From Bacteroidales bacterium UBA3742 (GTDB lineage: Bacteria > Bacteroidota > Bacteroidia > Bacteroidales > Paludibacteraceae), in the NCBI GenBank assembly GCA_002371785.1, contig DFGU01000078.1, forward strand, positions 67,923 through 75,352: a stretch of 7,430 nt of DNA. Reading direction: 5' to 3'. Both the position numbers and the translations under genes were made by a program. Numbering within the stretch: position 1 is the stretch's first letter; each line of letters begins with the position of its first letter. The notes under the pieces were generated by a model. It saw only the letters and a program-made list of their open reading frames with translations. It was not told the origin of the DNA and did no database searches. This document shows, in pieces, positions 1 through 5,131 of this stretch.

Positions 1-1
1 G

Positions 2-34
2 AAACAACGTTTATTGTGCCGAATATTATTCGGC
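2..34. repeat. Hairpin repeat, copy 1 (pair with 3676-3708)
   Basis: A 33-base element that aligns without gaps to 3676-3708 at 26 of 33 positions. It begins AAACAACGTT and ends in the hairpin GCCGAAT-att-ATTCGGC (18-34). In the other copy the stem is GTCGAAT/ATTCGAC, so one C-G pair is replaced by T-A and the pairing survives. Its function is unknown; a terminator part or a dispersed repeat of the REP kind are possibilities. It lies at the window edge, so more of it may exist upstream. Confidence 0.6.
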
Positions 35-45
35 CTGTAAAATAT

Positions 46-66
46 CCAACGACAAACGACCAACGA
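46..66. repeat. Heptamer tandem repeat (3 units)
   Basis: Three adjoining 7-base units: CCAACGA, CAAACGA, CCAACGA. The array ends four bases before the A-tract of the promoter hairpin at 71-106. Related CCAACGAC sequence recurs near 833-841. Confidence 0.65.
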
Positions 67-70
67 CCTA

Positions 71-119
71 AAAAAATGACCTGCTCTCTTGCGCATGTCA
101 TTTTTTTTTTGTACCTTTG
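71..119 (+). promoter_or_regulatory. Promoter in an inverted repeat, upstream of the lipoprotein gene
   Basis: The -33 TTG (89-91) and the -7 TACCTTTG (112-119) are 20 bases apart, the Bacteroidetes primary-sigma layout. The -33 box lies in the loop of an inverted repeat, AAAAAATGAC (71-80) with GTCATTTTTT (97-106), plus an inner TGC/GCA. Read as RNA coming from upstream, the hairpin and U-tract would also act as an intrinsic terminator. The predicted transcript start is about 126 and the coding start is 174. Confidence 0.8.
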
Positions 120-173
120 CAGCGGATTTTTAGAACTATTAGGAAAAACACACACCAATAAACATTCAGTACA

Positions 174-806
174 ATGAAAACAATCAAGTTTTTTGCCGTT
201 ATGGCATTGGCAGCTCTCGCATTAGTCGGCTGCGGAAACAAAGACAACAAGTCGAATGATCGTGACACCGTAGTCATCATCCAGCAAGTACCGACTGTAC
301 CACTGACGCAGGCCGAAGAGCCCGTTATCGACGATGCAGAAATCATTGCTGCGGAAGCCAGTATTCCGGAAGAGACGCCGAAACGCGACATCGGTACGCT
401 CTCGTCGTTCTTCTCTGAGCAGGGTAGAGCAGCTGCTTATCTTGTAGGAAAGATCAACAATAAGTACGCCGTCCATATGACGCTTTGGTGGCATGTCGGC
501 CGCAACGTGTACGAAGGTGAGGTAGCGTATATCTACTCCTTGGAAGGAGCTTATTACTACGATAGCACCAAGAATGGTCTGAAGAACTTCCTGGCGCTCT
601 ACGAAGATGCCATCGACCGCAATCATGTAGTCATCTCCGAGTACAACGCCAAGGGTGATGTGACCGGTACATTTGACGGCAAGGTCAAGGGTAATATCTA
701 TGAGGGCCAATTCATCCGCGCCAAAGACGGCAAGCGTATGCCGTTCAAGCTCACCTACGTGGACTGCGAGAACAACGGTTCATTCGTCGCTCCGGAAACC
801 TACTAA
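174..806 (+). CDS. Small lipoprotein of unknown function
   Basis: This encodes a 210-residue protein. The N-terminus is a type II signal peptide: K2 and K5, a hydrophobic stretch of about residues 6-17, then the lipobox LVGC with Cys20 as the lipidated residue, so the mature protein should be anchored in a membrane facing the periplasm or cell surface. Residues 21-36 are charged and lack the simple acidic tag right after Cys that would favour surface export. An acidic, Pro- and Glu-rich linker spans about 40-75. The rest (about 80-205) is rich in aromatic and small residues, with repeated short YEGE/YEGQ-type segments that suggest a beta-rich fold. I do not recognise a family. The ATG at 174 follows a clear promoter at 71-119 with a leader of roughly 50 bases. 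The gene appears monocistronic, since the 895-934 hairpin can terminate it. Confidence 0.85.
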   Translation: MKTIKFFAVMALAALALVGCGNKDNKSNDRDTVVIIQQVPTVPLTQAEEPVIDDAEIIAAEASIPEETPKRDIGTLSSFFSEQGRAAAYLVGKINNKYAVHMTLWWHVGRNVYEGEVAYIYSLEGAYYYDSTKNGLKNFLALYEDAIDRNHVVISEYNAKGDVTGTFDGKVKGNIYEGQFIRAKDGKRMPFKLTYVDCENNGSFVAPETY

Positions 807-864
807 ACCATCAACCGTCCGTCCTCCAAGGTCCAACGACCTGGCTCTGTTCCCTAATGACTAA

Positions 865-892
865 CTGAATGCTGACGGCTGATAGCTGATAG
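865..892. repeat. Heptamer tandem repeat (4 units)
   Basis: Four 7-base units: CTGAATG, CTGACGG, CTGATAG, CTGATAG. A looser unit CTAATGA precedes them at 854-860. The array ends two bases before the A-tract of the inverted repeat at 895-934, the same placement as the heptamers at 46-66. Confidence 0.7.
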
Positions 893-894
893 CC

Positions 895-934
895 AAAAAA
901 ATCGCACATAAATTTGCATATGTGCGATTTTTTT
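895..934 (+). terminator. Perfect 16-bp inverted repeat with T-tract, probable lipoprotein terminator
   Basis: The left arm AAAAAAATCGCACATA (895-910) and the right arm (919-934) are exact reverse complements around an 8-base loop. As RNA this is a stable hairpin followed by a U-run, and the A-tract allows it to work in both directions. It lies 88 bases after the stop codon of the lipoprotein gene. The same DNA carries the -33 box of the promoter at 913-944. Confidence 0.7.
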
Positions 935-944
935 CGTACCTATG
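913..944 (+). promoter_or_regulatory. Promoter-like site without a clear gene
   Basis: TTTG (913-916) and TACCTATG (937-944) are 20 bases apart; the -7 box has one departure from TAnnTTTG. No open reading frame of useful size starts within the next 150 bases before a second promoter takes over at 1057-1088. It may be a remnant, make a small RNA, or serve as an alternative start for the operon at 1119. At 991-1011 a degenerate inverted repeat (GGACATA with TATGTTC) resembles the 1042-1074 hairpin without its TTTG. I see nothing else between 945 and 1041. Confidence 0.5.
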
Positions 945-1041
945 CATTCGAAATAGGAAATCTCGTCCCTTCCCTGACGTAAAACGGCAAGGACATAAAA
1001 TAAATATGTTCTAAAGCACCCAAATAATACAAAAATAAAAG

Positions 1042-1088
1042 AAAAATGACATAAAATTTGCATATGTCATTTTTTTTGTGTACCTTTG
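1042..1088 (+). promoter_or_regulatory. Promoter in a perfect 12-bp inverted repeat, operon promoter
   Basis: The -33 TTTG (1057-1060) and -7 TACCTTTG (1081-1088) are 20 bases apart. The -33 box is in the 9-base loop (1054-1062) of a perfect inverted repeat, AAAAATGACATA (1042-1053) with TATGTCATTTTT (1063-1074). It lies 31 bases before the ATG at 1119 and is the only convincing promoter before the genes at 1119-2850. Confidence 0.82.
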
Positions 1089-1118
1089 CGCTTGCAAAGG
1101 TTAATCATAATCAACACT

Positions 1119-1247
1119 ATGGAACAGAAGGCATTTCAACAGTATTCGGATGATGAGTTCAGAGACGCTTTGATTGCGACTATGAATCTCAAGCAAGAGT
1201 GGATGGCCTCTGTCGATAAGCGTGAAAAAGAATTAGGCTTACGATGA
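1119..1247 (+). CDS. 42-residue protein, first gene of a coupled pair
   Basis: A short reading frame (MEQKAFQQYSDDEF...ending KELGLR) directly behind the promoter at 1042-1088. Its stop overlaps the next start as ATGA (1244-1247), the usual sign of translational coupling. The peptide is hydrophilic and probably helical, with acidic residues around 10-15, and has no signal peptide or membrane segment. The position and the coupling argue that it is a real gene and not a leader of chance. I do not recognise a family. A small partner for the 168-residue protein, or a leader peptide that sets its translation, are both possible. Base composition is AT-rich like the next gene and unlike the lipoprotein gene. 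Confidence 0.7.
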   Translation: MEQKAFQQYSDDEFRDALIATMNLKQEWMASVDKREKELGLR

Positions 1248-1750
1248 GGCTGTCTGTAGATAATATCAACCGAACAGCACCTTATTGGGTGCTTCAGTTG
1301 GATGATATGACTTTCCGTTTTGTTACGAAGAACGGAGTGGTTTATCGTGTCGGCTTTTATAAGGATCAGTATTTCTTAGGGGACCGCGCGTATCATTTTT
1401 TTATAGCCAACGAGACGAATACCATTTCTCCGAAAGATATTGACGTATATAAGGTGATTACATGCGTTATTGAAGAGTTCTTCCGTCAGGACAAATCAGT
1501 AATGCTTTATATCTGCGACCCGCATGATCATCGCGAAGCTATCCGTGATAATCTGTACAAGCGATGGTTCAATAGTTACCCGAAACATGACGAATTGACC
1601 CTGCAAACCGAAGAATTAGACTTTGAGGGTTATATAGTTTATACAGGTATGATTTTGCGTAATGACCATCCTGAATATGAAGAGCTATTAGCTACCTATA
1701 AAGCCTTCGTTCAACGTGCAATAAGTATTTACAAAGTTCAATCTAAGTAA
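1244..1750 (+). CDS. Hypothetical 168-residue cytoplasmic protein (DUF6169-like)
   Basis: There is no signal peptide or membrane segment, so the product is probably cytoplasmic. An N-terminal segment (about 23-37) with the pattern FRFVTKNGVVYRVGF suggests a beta hairpin. The central block at about 86-109 (VMLYICDPHDHREAIRDNLYKRWF) combines a hydrophobic strand, a Cys-Asp pair and a helix ending in RWF. The layout reminds me of the Bacteroidetes family DUF6169, whose function is unknown; this is from memory and needs a profile search. The ATG overlaps the stop of the 42-residue gene by four bases, and no separate promoter is visible, so the two are co-transcribed and probably co-translated. 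The gene is visibly more AT-rich than those at 174 and 6927, which may reflect separate origin. Confidence 0.75.
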   Translation: MRLSVDNINRTAPYWVLQLDDMTFRFVTKNGVVYRVGFYKDQYFLGDRAYHFFIANETNTISPKDIDVYKVITCVIEEFFRQDKSVMLYICDPHDHREAIRDNLYKRWFNSYPKHDELTLQTEELDFEGYIVYTGMILRNDHPEYEELLATYKAFVQRAISIYKVQSK

Positions 1751-1772
1751 ATAACCCTCTTGTCCCATCCAT

Positions 1773-1803
1773 AACGTAAAATCGAAATAAATCAAATACT
1801 ATT
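1773..1803 (+). promoter_or_regulatory. Leader shared with the truncated gene at 2999
   Basis: The blocks AACGTAAAATC (1773-1783) and TAAATCAAATACTAT (1788-1802) lie directly before the ATG at 1804. The same two blocks recur at 2964-2974 and 2984-2998 before the ATG at 2999, with a longer spacer. This supports 1804 as the true start and shows that leader and signal peptide moved as a unit. No TAnnTTTG box is visible here. Confidence 0.65.
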
Positions 1804-2850
1804 ATGAAGAATCCCATTAATCGTGCCCTTGTGGCTAAGAAAAAGCTTTTACTTTTTACAACGATGTGCCTGATGGCATTGTCGATGAGTGCGCAAACAT
1901 TGTTCGAGACCACCAAAGCTGCGGCACAAAACGGTGACATGATCAGCCAGTACAACCTTGGTCTCTATTACGCTGCCGGAAATGTGGTAGAGCAGGATTC
2001 TGCCGAAGCCATGTATTGGTGGCGTAGAGCCGCCGACCAAGGTATGATAGAGGCACAACATACCTTAGGCCTATGCTATTATGATGGAAAAGGCGTGCCC
2101 AAGAATTATGCCCAAGCTATAACGTGGTTCCGCAAGGCGGCGGACAAGGGCTATGCGCCGTCGCAGTACAAATTGGGTAATTGCTATCTGAAATCTTCGG
2201 AGGCTGAGCAAGATTATAAACAAGCAGTTTATTGGTTCCGTAAGGCAGCTGAACTGGGATATGCCAACGGACAACTTAATTTGGGATATTGTTATCAGGA
2301 AGGTTATGGCGTAAAGGAAGACCCCAAGCAGGCCGTCAATTGGTATCGCAAGGCTGCGGAACAAGGAGAAGCGACAGCTCAATATAATTTAGGCTGTTGC
2401 TACCTAGAAGAAGATGGTGGGGTGGAGCAAGATTATAAACAAGCAGTTTATTGGTTCCGTAAGGCAGCTGAACTGGGATATGCCAACGGACAACTTAATT
2501 TGGGATATTGTTACGAGAACGGTTATGGCGTAAAGGAAGACCCCGAACAAGCGGTATATTGGTATCGCAAGGCTGCGGAGAAAGGCCAAGCAACGGCACA
2601 ATGTAATTTAGGGTATTGTTATCAGGAAGGGATAGGCGTGGTTGCTGATAAAGAGCAAGCCGTTTACTGGTACTTGAAGTCAGCCATGCAAGGAAATGCA
2701 CGGGCACAGTACAATTTAGGATACTTGTTCTACGAAAATGAATCTTATGCGACTAAATATTGGATGCGTAAGGCTGCGGCGCAGGGAATGGAAGATGCCG
2801 AGTATTGGACTGTAGAAGATACACCTCCCGGAGTACCTATGACTAATTAG
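1804..2850 (+). CDS. Secreted Sel1-repeat protein
   Basis: The product has 348 residues. Residues 1-30 form a signal peptide: a basic segment with KKK (12-14), a hydrophobic core LLLFTTMCLMALSMSA and probable cleavage after Ala30. From about residue 48 there are seven clear Sel1-like repeats of 36-37 residues with the pattern A/GQ.NLG.CY..G.GV..D..QAV.WYRKAA..G.A and a degenerate eighth ending near residue 335. Sel1 repeats are TPR-like paired helices that form scaffolds for protein contacts; the exported form suggests a periplasmic or surface role, but the partner is unknown. The gene follows the 168-residue gene by 53 bases with no evident promoter, so it may be the third gene of that operon. 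Repeats 3-4 and 5-6 are nearly identical in DNA, which points to a recent internal duplication. The conserved leader supports the ATG at 1804 over the GTG at 1831. Confidence 0.92.
   Translation: MKNPINRALVAKKKLLLFTTMCLMALSMSAQTLFETTKAAAQNGDMISQYNLGLYYAAGNVVEQDSAEAMYWWRRAADQGMIEAQHTLGLCYYDGKGVPKNYAQAITWFRKAADKGYAPSQYKLGNCYLKSSEAEQDYKQAVYWFRKAAELGYANGQLNLGYCYQEGYGVKEDPKQAVNWYRKAAEQGEATAQYNLGCCYLEEDGGVEQDYKQAVYWFRKAAELGYANGQLNLGYCYENGYGVKEDPEQAVYWYRKAAEKGQATAQCNLGYCYQEGIGVVADKEQAVYWYLKSAMQGNARAQYNLGYLFYENESYATKYWMRKAAAQGMEDAEYWTVEDTPPGVPMTN
2206..2513 (+). repeat. Internal duplication in the Sel1 gene: 89 bp identical copies
   Basis: Positions 2206-2294 and 2425-2513 are identical over 89 bases, 219 bases apart (73 codons, two Sel1 repeats). 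Similarity continues in weaker form on the 3' side. The other repeats of the gene agree mainly at protein level, so this pair is younger or has been kept alike by gene conversion. Confidence 0.85.
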
Positions 2851-2998
2851 TTTGCACCTAAAAATTGAAAACAATCATTCACGAGGAAATCAAAATCACT
2901 ACGCGCATGGATCATTGCGATGCTGGCATGTCTCGGAGGGTATATACTGCACTCTGGATTGTCAACGTAAAATCATATACTACTAAATCAAATACTAT
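2851..2998 (+). other. Spacer with a possible gene remnant and the duplicated leader
   Basis: Between the in-frame TGA at 2866-2868 and the TAA at 2968-2970 one frame reads a basic, then hydrophobic peptide ending RAWIIAMLACLGGYILHSGLST, which looks like a signal or membrane segment but has no start codon before it. It may be the remnant of another exported protein. The last 35 bases are the leader copy described at 1773. Confidence 0.35.
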
Positions 2999-3121
2999 AT
3001 GAGAAGACTTCTGTTTTTTGCTGCAATGTGCCTGATGGCATTGTCGATGAGTGCGCAAGACGACTACATCGACTTAGGCTTGCCCAGCGGAACGTCGTTC
3101 ACATCACGTTCGCATCCTTGA
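2999..3121 (+). pseudogene. Truncated secreted protein (DLGLPSGT type), 5' fragment
   Basis: The frame reads MRRLLFFAAMCLMALSMSAQ, then DDYIDLGLPSGT, then unrelated residues to a TGA at 3119, 40 codons in all. The signal peptide matches that of the Sel1 protein, and 33 bases (3026-3058) are identical to 1864-1896. The motif Y-(I/V)-DLGLPSGT opens a domain often seen in exported Bacteroidales proteins, where it normally continues as LWAT or KWAT and runs on for well over a hundred residues; I associate it with the Fibrobacter succinogenes paralogous (FISUMP) domain. Here the match stops right after SGT, so a deletion or insertion has removed the rest. A functional 40-residue secreted peptide is a less likely reading. 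Confidence 0.65.
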
Positions 3122-3158
3122 CGTTACTGTTATGTCAACCTTCGTACCGTTACTGTTG

Positions 3159-3365
3159 TGTCCGAAATCCGGACACCCATTTTCGCTATTTTAGCCGCAA
3201 AAACGCCAATTTTGCCATTTTGTCCGAAATCCGGACATTTTTAGATGTAGTCAAGGCATATAGACCCCTTATCTCATAGATGATTCTGTCCGAAATCCGG
3301 ACAACTATATCGAAAATCGTACATTCCTGTCCGAAATCCGTGCACGAATATCCGAAATCCGTGCA
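3159..3365. repeat. Array of 17-bp repeats TGTCCGAAATCCGGACA
   Basis: Exact copies start at 3159, 3221 and 3287. Two variants with CCGTGCA in the right half start at 3328 and 3349, and a degenerate copy (TATCGAAAATCGTACA) lies at 3308-3323. The exact form is an inverted repeat, TGTCCG-AAATC-CGGACA. The last four units are 20-21 bases apart, about two helical turns, and the earlier ones 62 and 66 apart. An AT-rich block follows at once. The pattern fits binding sites for a dimeric protein or a dispersed repeat; no partner gene is adjacent. Confidence 0.75.
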
Positions 3366-3675
3366 TATATATTAAATAAATAATAAATAATATTCTTTCT
3401 GTCCTTTTAGTCCAATATATAGAGACTTTCAAACAGGGACTGACGGACAAACAGAAAAAATGATTTTTTAAATTGTTTTTATTTTTTTTATTTATTTAAG
3501 GGGACTTTCCAACATCTATCTCCAATTAACCTTCACTCTATCTCCTGTTTCCAACATTCCCATCACGGGACCATCTCCCAATAACAACATAATGAAGACC
3601 CATGCAAGACACATTTATAATCCTTGACCATTGCTATACTCTCACCATAATCAAAGCATACCAAAAGGCATCTTA
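3366..3675. other. Gene-free AT-rich spacer
   Basis: No convincing reading frame on either strand. Positions 3366-3398 are almost pure A and T. An imperfect hairpin follows: TGTCC and AGTCC (3400-3413) face GGACT and GGACA (3437-3449). Next come an AAAAAA/TTTTTT pair near 3455-3468 and a T-rich stretch to about 3498. At 3506-3557 TTTCCAACAT occurs twice, 42 bases apart, and CTATCTCC twice, 22 apart, hinting at another period near 21. I see nothing in 3570-3675. Confidence 0.5.
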
Positions 3676-3708
3676 AAACAACGTTCGTTGAGTCGAATGC
3701 TATTCGAC
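3676..3708. repeat. Hairpin repeat, copy 2 (pair with 2-34)
   Basis: This copy has two stems: CAACG-TT-CGTTG (3679-3690) and GTCGAAT-gct-ATTCGAC (3692-3708). The second stem differs from copy 1 by a compensated base pair. An AT-rich stretch and a short tandem repeat (3723-3746) follow, as in copy 1. Confidence 0.6.
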
Positions 3709-3722
3709 AATATTTTTTCCAT

Positions 3723-3746
3723 GAGACAGTGAGACTCTGACACTCT
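3723..3746. repeat. Octamer tandem repeat (3 units)
   Basis: Three 8-base units: GAGACAGT, GAGACTCT, GACACTCT. A further pair of CTGTGCT heptamers lies at 3775-3781 and 3789-3795, separated by 7 bases. Confidence 0.55.
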
Positions 3747-3826
3747 TTGCGTAAGTCGCTGTGTATTAGCAGGTCTGTGCTTTCCGAACTGTGCTAAGTG
3801 TCCAGAGGGTGCCATTGTCTTATACT

Positions 3827-3847
3827 GAAATAGGTTTACTCATAAAA
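3827..3847 (+). repeat. Left terminal inverted repeat of the IS
   Basis: GAAATAGGTTTACT followed by CATAAAA. It pairs with 5171-5192. A direct-orientation relative, ATAGGTTTAATGATAAA, lies at 5113-5129 just after orfB (15 of 17 positions match 3830-3846), so transposase-binding sequence may occur more than twice. Confidence 0.65.
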
Positions 3848-3882
3848 CATATAAAAAGTGTCAAATTTTAATATTTTGTTTT

Positions 3883-4242
3883 ATGAACCGTGGTCAGTAC
3901 AACAATTATCCCGAGTCGTTTCGTCGACAAGTTTTGGAAGATTATTTCAGTAGTAATGGTACAATTAAGGCGTGTGCAACCAGGTGGGGAATCCCATGGA
4001 CATCGCTAAATAATTGGCTAAAAACTTGCAAGAATGCAAAAAAAAGTGTATCTTTGCGCCAAAATGCGATTCACATGGATCCAAAAGACCAAGCAATTGC
4101 CGACTTACGCCTTGAAAATGAGCGTCTACGTCGCGAGGCGGAGTATCACAAACTCCGCGCTGCAGGCTATGAGCGTCTTCTTGAGATTGTCAAACAGGAA
4201 GACGGCATCGATCTGCTAAAAAAAGATGGTGCCAAACAGTAG
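3883..4242 (+). CDS. IS3-family OrfA, DNA-binding regulator and transposase N-terminus
   Basis: The product has 119 residues. Residues about 8-48 form a helix-turn-helix of the transposase type (FRRQVLEDYFSSNGTIKACA, then TRWGIPWTSLNNWLK) that should bind the terminal inverted repeats. Residues about 68-105 form a leucine-zipper-like coiled coil (DLRLENERLRREAEYHKLRA) for multimerisation, as in IS911 OrfA. The reading frame runs past an A AAA AAA G slippery site at 4218-4225 and stops at 4240-4242; ribosomes that slip there make the OrfAB transposase. OrfA alone is generally a regulator in this family. ATG 3883 fits the family start. No promoter with TAnnTTTG lies directly upstream, but one lies inside the gene at 4026-4056. 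Confidence 0.9.
   Translation: MNRGQYNNYPESFRRQVLEDYFSSNGTIKACATRWGIPWTSLNNWLKTCKNAKKSVSLRQNAIHMDPKDQAIADLRLENERLRREAEYHKLRAAGYERLLEIVKQEDGIDLLKKDGAKQ
4026..4056 (+). promoter_or_regulatory. Promoter-like site inside orfA
   Basis: TTG (4026-4028) and TATCTTTG (4049-4056) are 20 bases apart, the same layout as the intergenic promoters of this window. A small inverted repeat TTGCA/TGCAA (4026-4039) overlaps the -33 box. A transcript from here would start near 4063. The next in-frame ATG is at 4075, codon 65 of orfA. Confidence 0.5.
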
Positions 4243-4302
4243 AACGCCTGTCCGTGGAGTATCCGTCCGAAACGATGGAGACGCTCTGCGGGCTGTTTGG
4301 CA
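4218..4302 (+). promoter_or_regulatory. Programmed -1 frameshift signal
   Basis: The slippery heptamer A AAA AAA (4218-4224) is in the orfA frame and is followed by G. Five bases later TGCCAAACAG (4230-4239) begins a perfect 10-bp stem with CTGTTTGGCA (4293-4302), enclosing 53 bases. The orfB frame is open from the slip point to its annotated start, so slipping gives one OrfAB protein of 408 residues. Slippery site, short spacer and downstream stem are the standard parts of IS3-family frameshifting. Confidence 0.85.
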
Positions 4303-5108
4303 AGTCTAAGCAGGCCTATTACAAGCACAAACGCAAGTCTTTCAGTGAGTTGGAGATAGAGCTAGAAGTATTATCCATTGTGGCAACTTACCGGGCAGAG
4401 ATGCCTCTGATAGGTGGTCTCAAGTTATACTATCTTACCCGTTCTGTGCTGGGCAACGCGCTGGATATGGGACGAGACAAGTTTTTAAACTTGCTTCACA
4501 AGCATAAGCTGATCATCCCTCCGCGCAAACCGCGACACACAACTAACTCTAACCACATCTACTTTATGTATCCAAATCTTGTCAAAGAACTCGTTGTTAC
4601 TTATGTTAATCAACTGTGGGTGTGCGATATAACGTATATCTACACCGTAGATGATAAGTTTTGTTATTTACATCTCGTAACGGACGCTTTCTCGCGCATG
4701 GTAATTGGCTACGTTCTGGCGCCTACATTGGAAGCCAAGTACACCATAGAGGCTTTGCAACAAGCCATTAGCCATGCCGGAAGCGGCAACTTGTGTGGAA
4801 CCATCCACCATTCGGATCGTGGTGTCCAGTACTGCTGTGACGAGTATATCTCGCAGCTCAAGGCTCATCATATACGCATCAGCATGACCGAGGACAGCAA
4901 TCCGACGGACAATGGTATGGCAGAGCGTGTGAATGGAATCATCAAGAATGAGTTTCTGGAGCCGTTAGAAACTCCGAAAAATCTGCTTGAAGCGATACCG
5001 TTAGTCGACCACGCTGTCCATACATACAATACGTTACGTCCTCATCTCAACCTCAATATGCGCACACCTGCGCAGGTGTATGAGGGAAACAATAATTTTA
5101 TAGGTTAA
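4254..5108 (+). CDS. IS3-family OrfB, DDE transposase catalytic domain
   Basis: This is the catalytic half of the transposase and is most likely made as a fusion to OrfA. The integrase-type core shows all three acidic residues, numbered from the GTG at 4254: Asp125 in WVCDITYIY, Asp188 in HHSDRGVQY and Glu224 in DNGMAERVNG. The 35 residues between the second Asp and the Glu give the DD(35)E spacing, and the K/R about 7 after the Glu is present as Lys231. An HTH_21-type segment (about 35-95) precedes the core. The frame stays open upstream to the slip site at 4218, so the GTG may not be used at all; independent starts of OrfB are reported for some family members. No internal stop or missing motif is seen, so the element may still be active. 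Confidence 0.92.
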   Translation: MEYPSETMETLCGLFGKSKQAYYKHKRKSFSELEIELEVLSIVATYRAEMPLIGGLKLYYLTRSVLGNALDMGRDKFLNLLHKHKLIIPPRKPRHTTNSNHIYFMYPNLVKELVVTYVNQLWVCDITYIYTVDDKFCYLHLVTDAFSRMVIGYVLAPTLEAKYTIEALQQAISHAGSGNLCGTIHHSDRGVQYCCDEYISQLKAHHIRISMTEDSNPTDNGMAERVNGIIKNEFLEPLETPKNLLEAIPLVDHAVHTYNTLRPHLNLNMRTPAQVYEGNNNFIG

Positions 5109-5131
5109 AGGTATAGGTTTAATGATAAATA

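Noticed and set aside
222..710. 162-residue minus-strand frame opposite the lipoprotein gene
   Set aside because: The plus-strand gene has a promoter, signal peptide and lipobox; the minus frame has none of these.
1119..1750. Toxin-antitoxin pair
   Set aside because: Gene sizes and overlap would fit, but no toxin fold, DNA-binding motif or known antitoxin motif is visible, so the label would be a guess.
2071..2601. Long minus-strand frames opposite the Sel1 gene
   Set aside because: They mirror the repeated coding sequence of the plus strand and have no promoter or start context of their own.
3028..3279. 83-residue reading frame overlapping the truncated gene
   Set aside because: It is out of frame with the conserved signal peptide, has no leader or promoter, and runs through the non-coding 17-mer repeats.
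3159..3365. Possible CRISPR array
   Set aside because: Spacing is irregular (62, 66, then 20-21 bases), repeats are only 17 bases, most gaps are far too short for spacers, and no cas gene is present.
3159..3398. Plasmid replication origin
   Set aside because: Repeats and an AT-rich block are suggestive, but there is no replication gene, and the surroundings look chromosomal.
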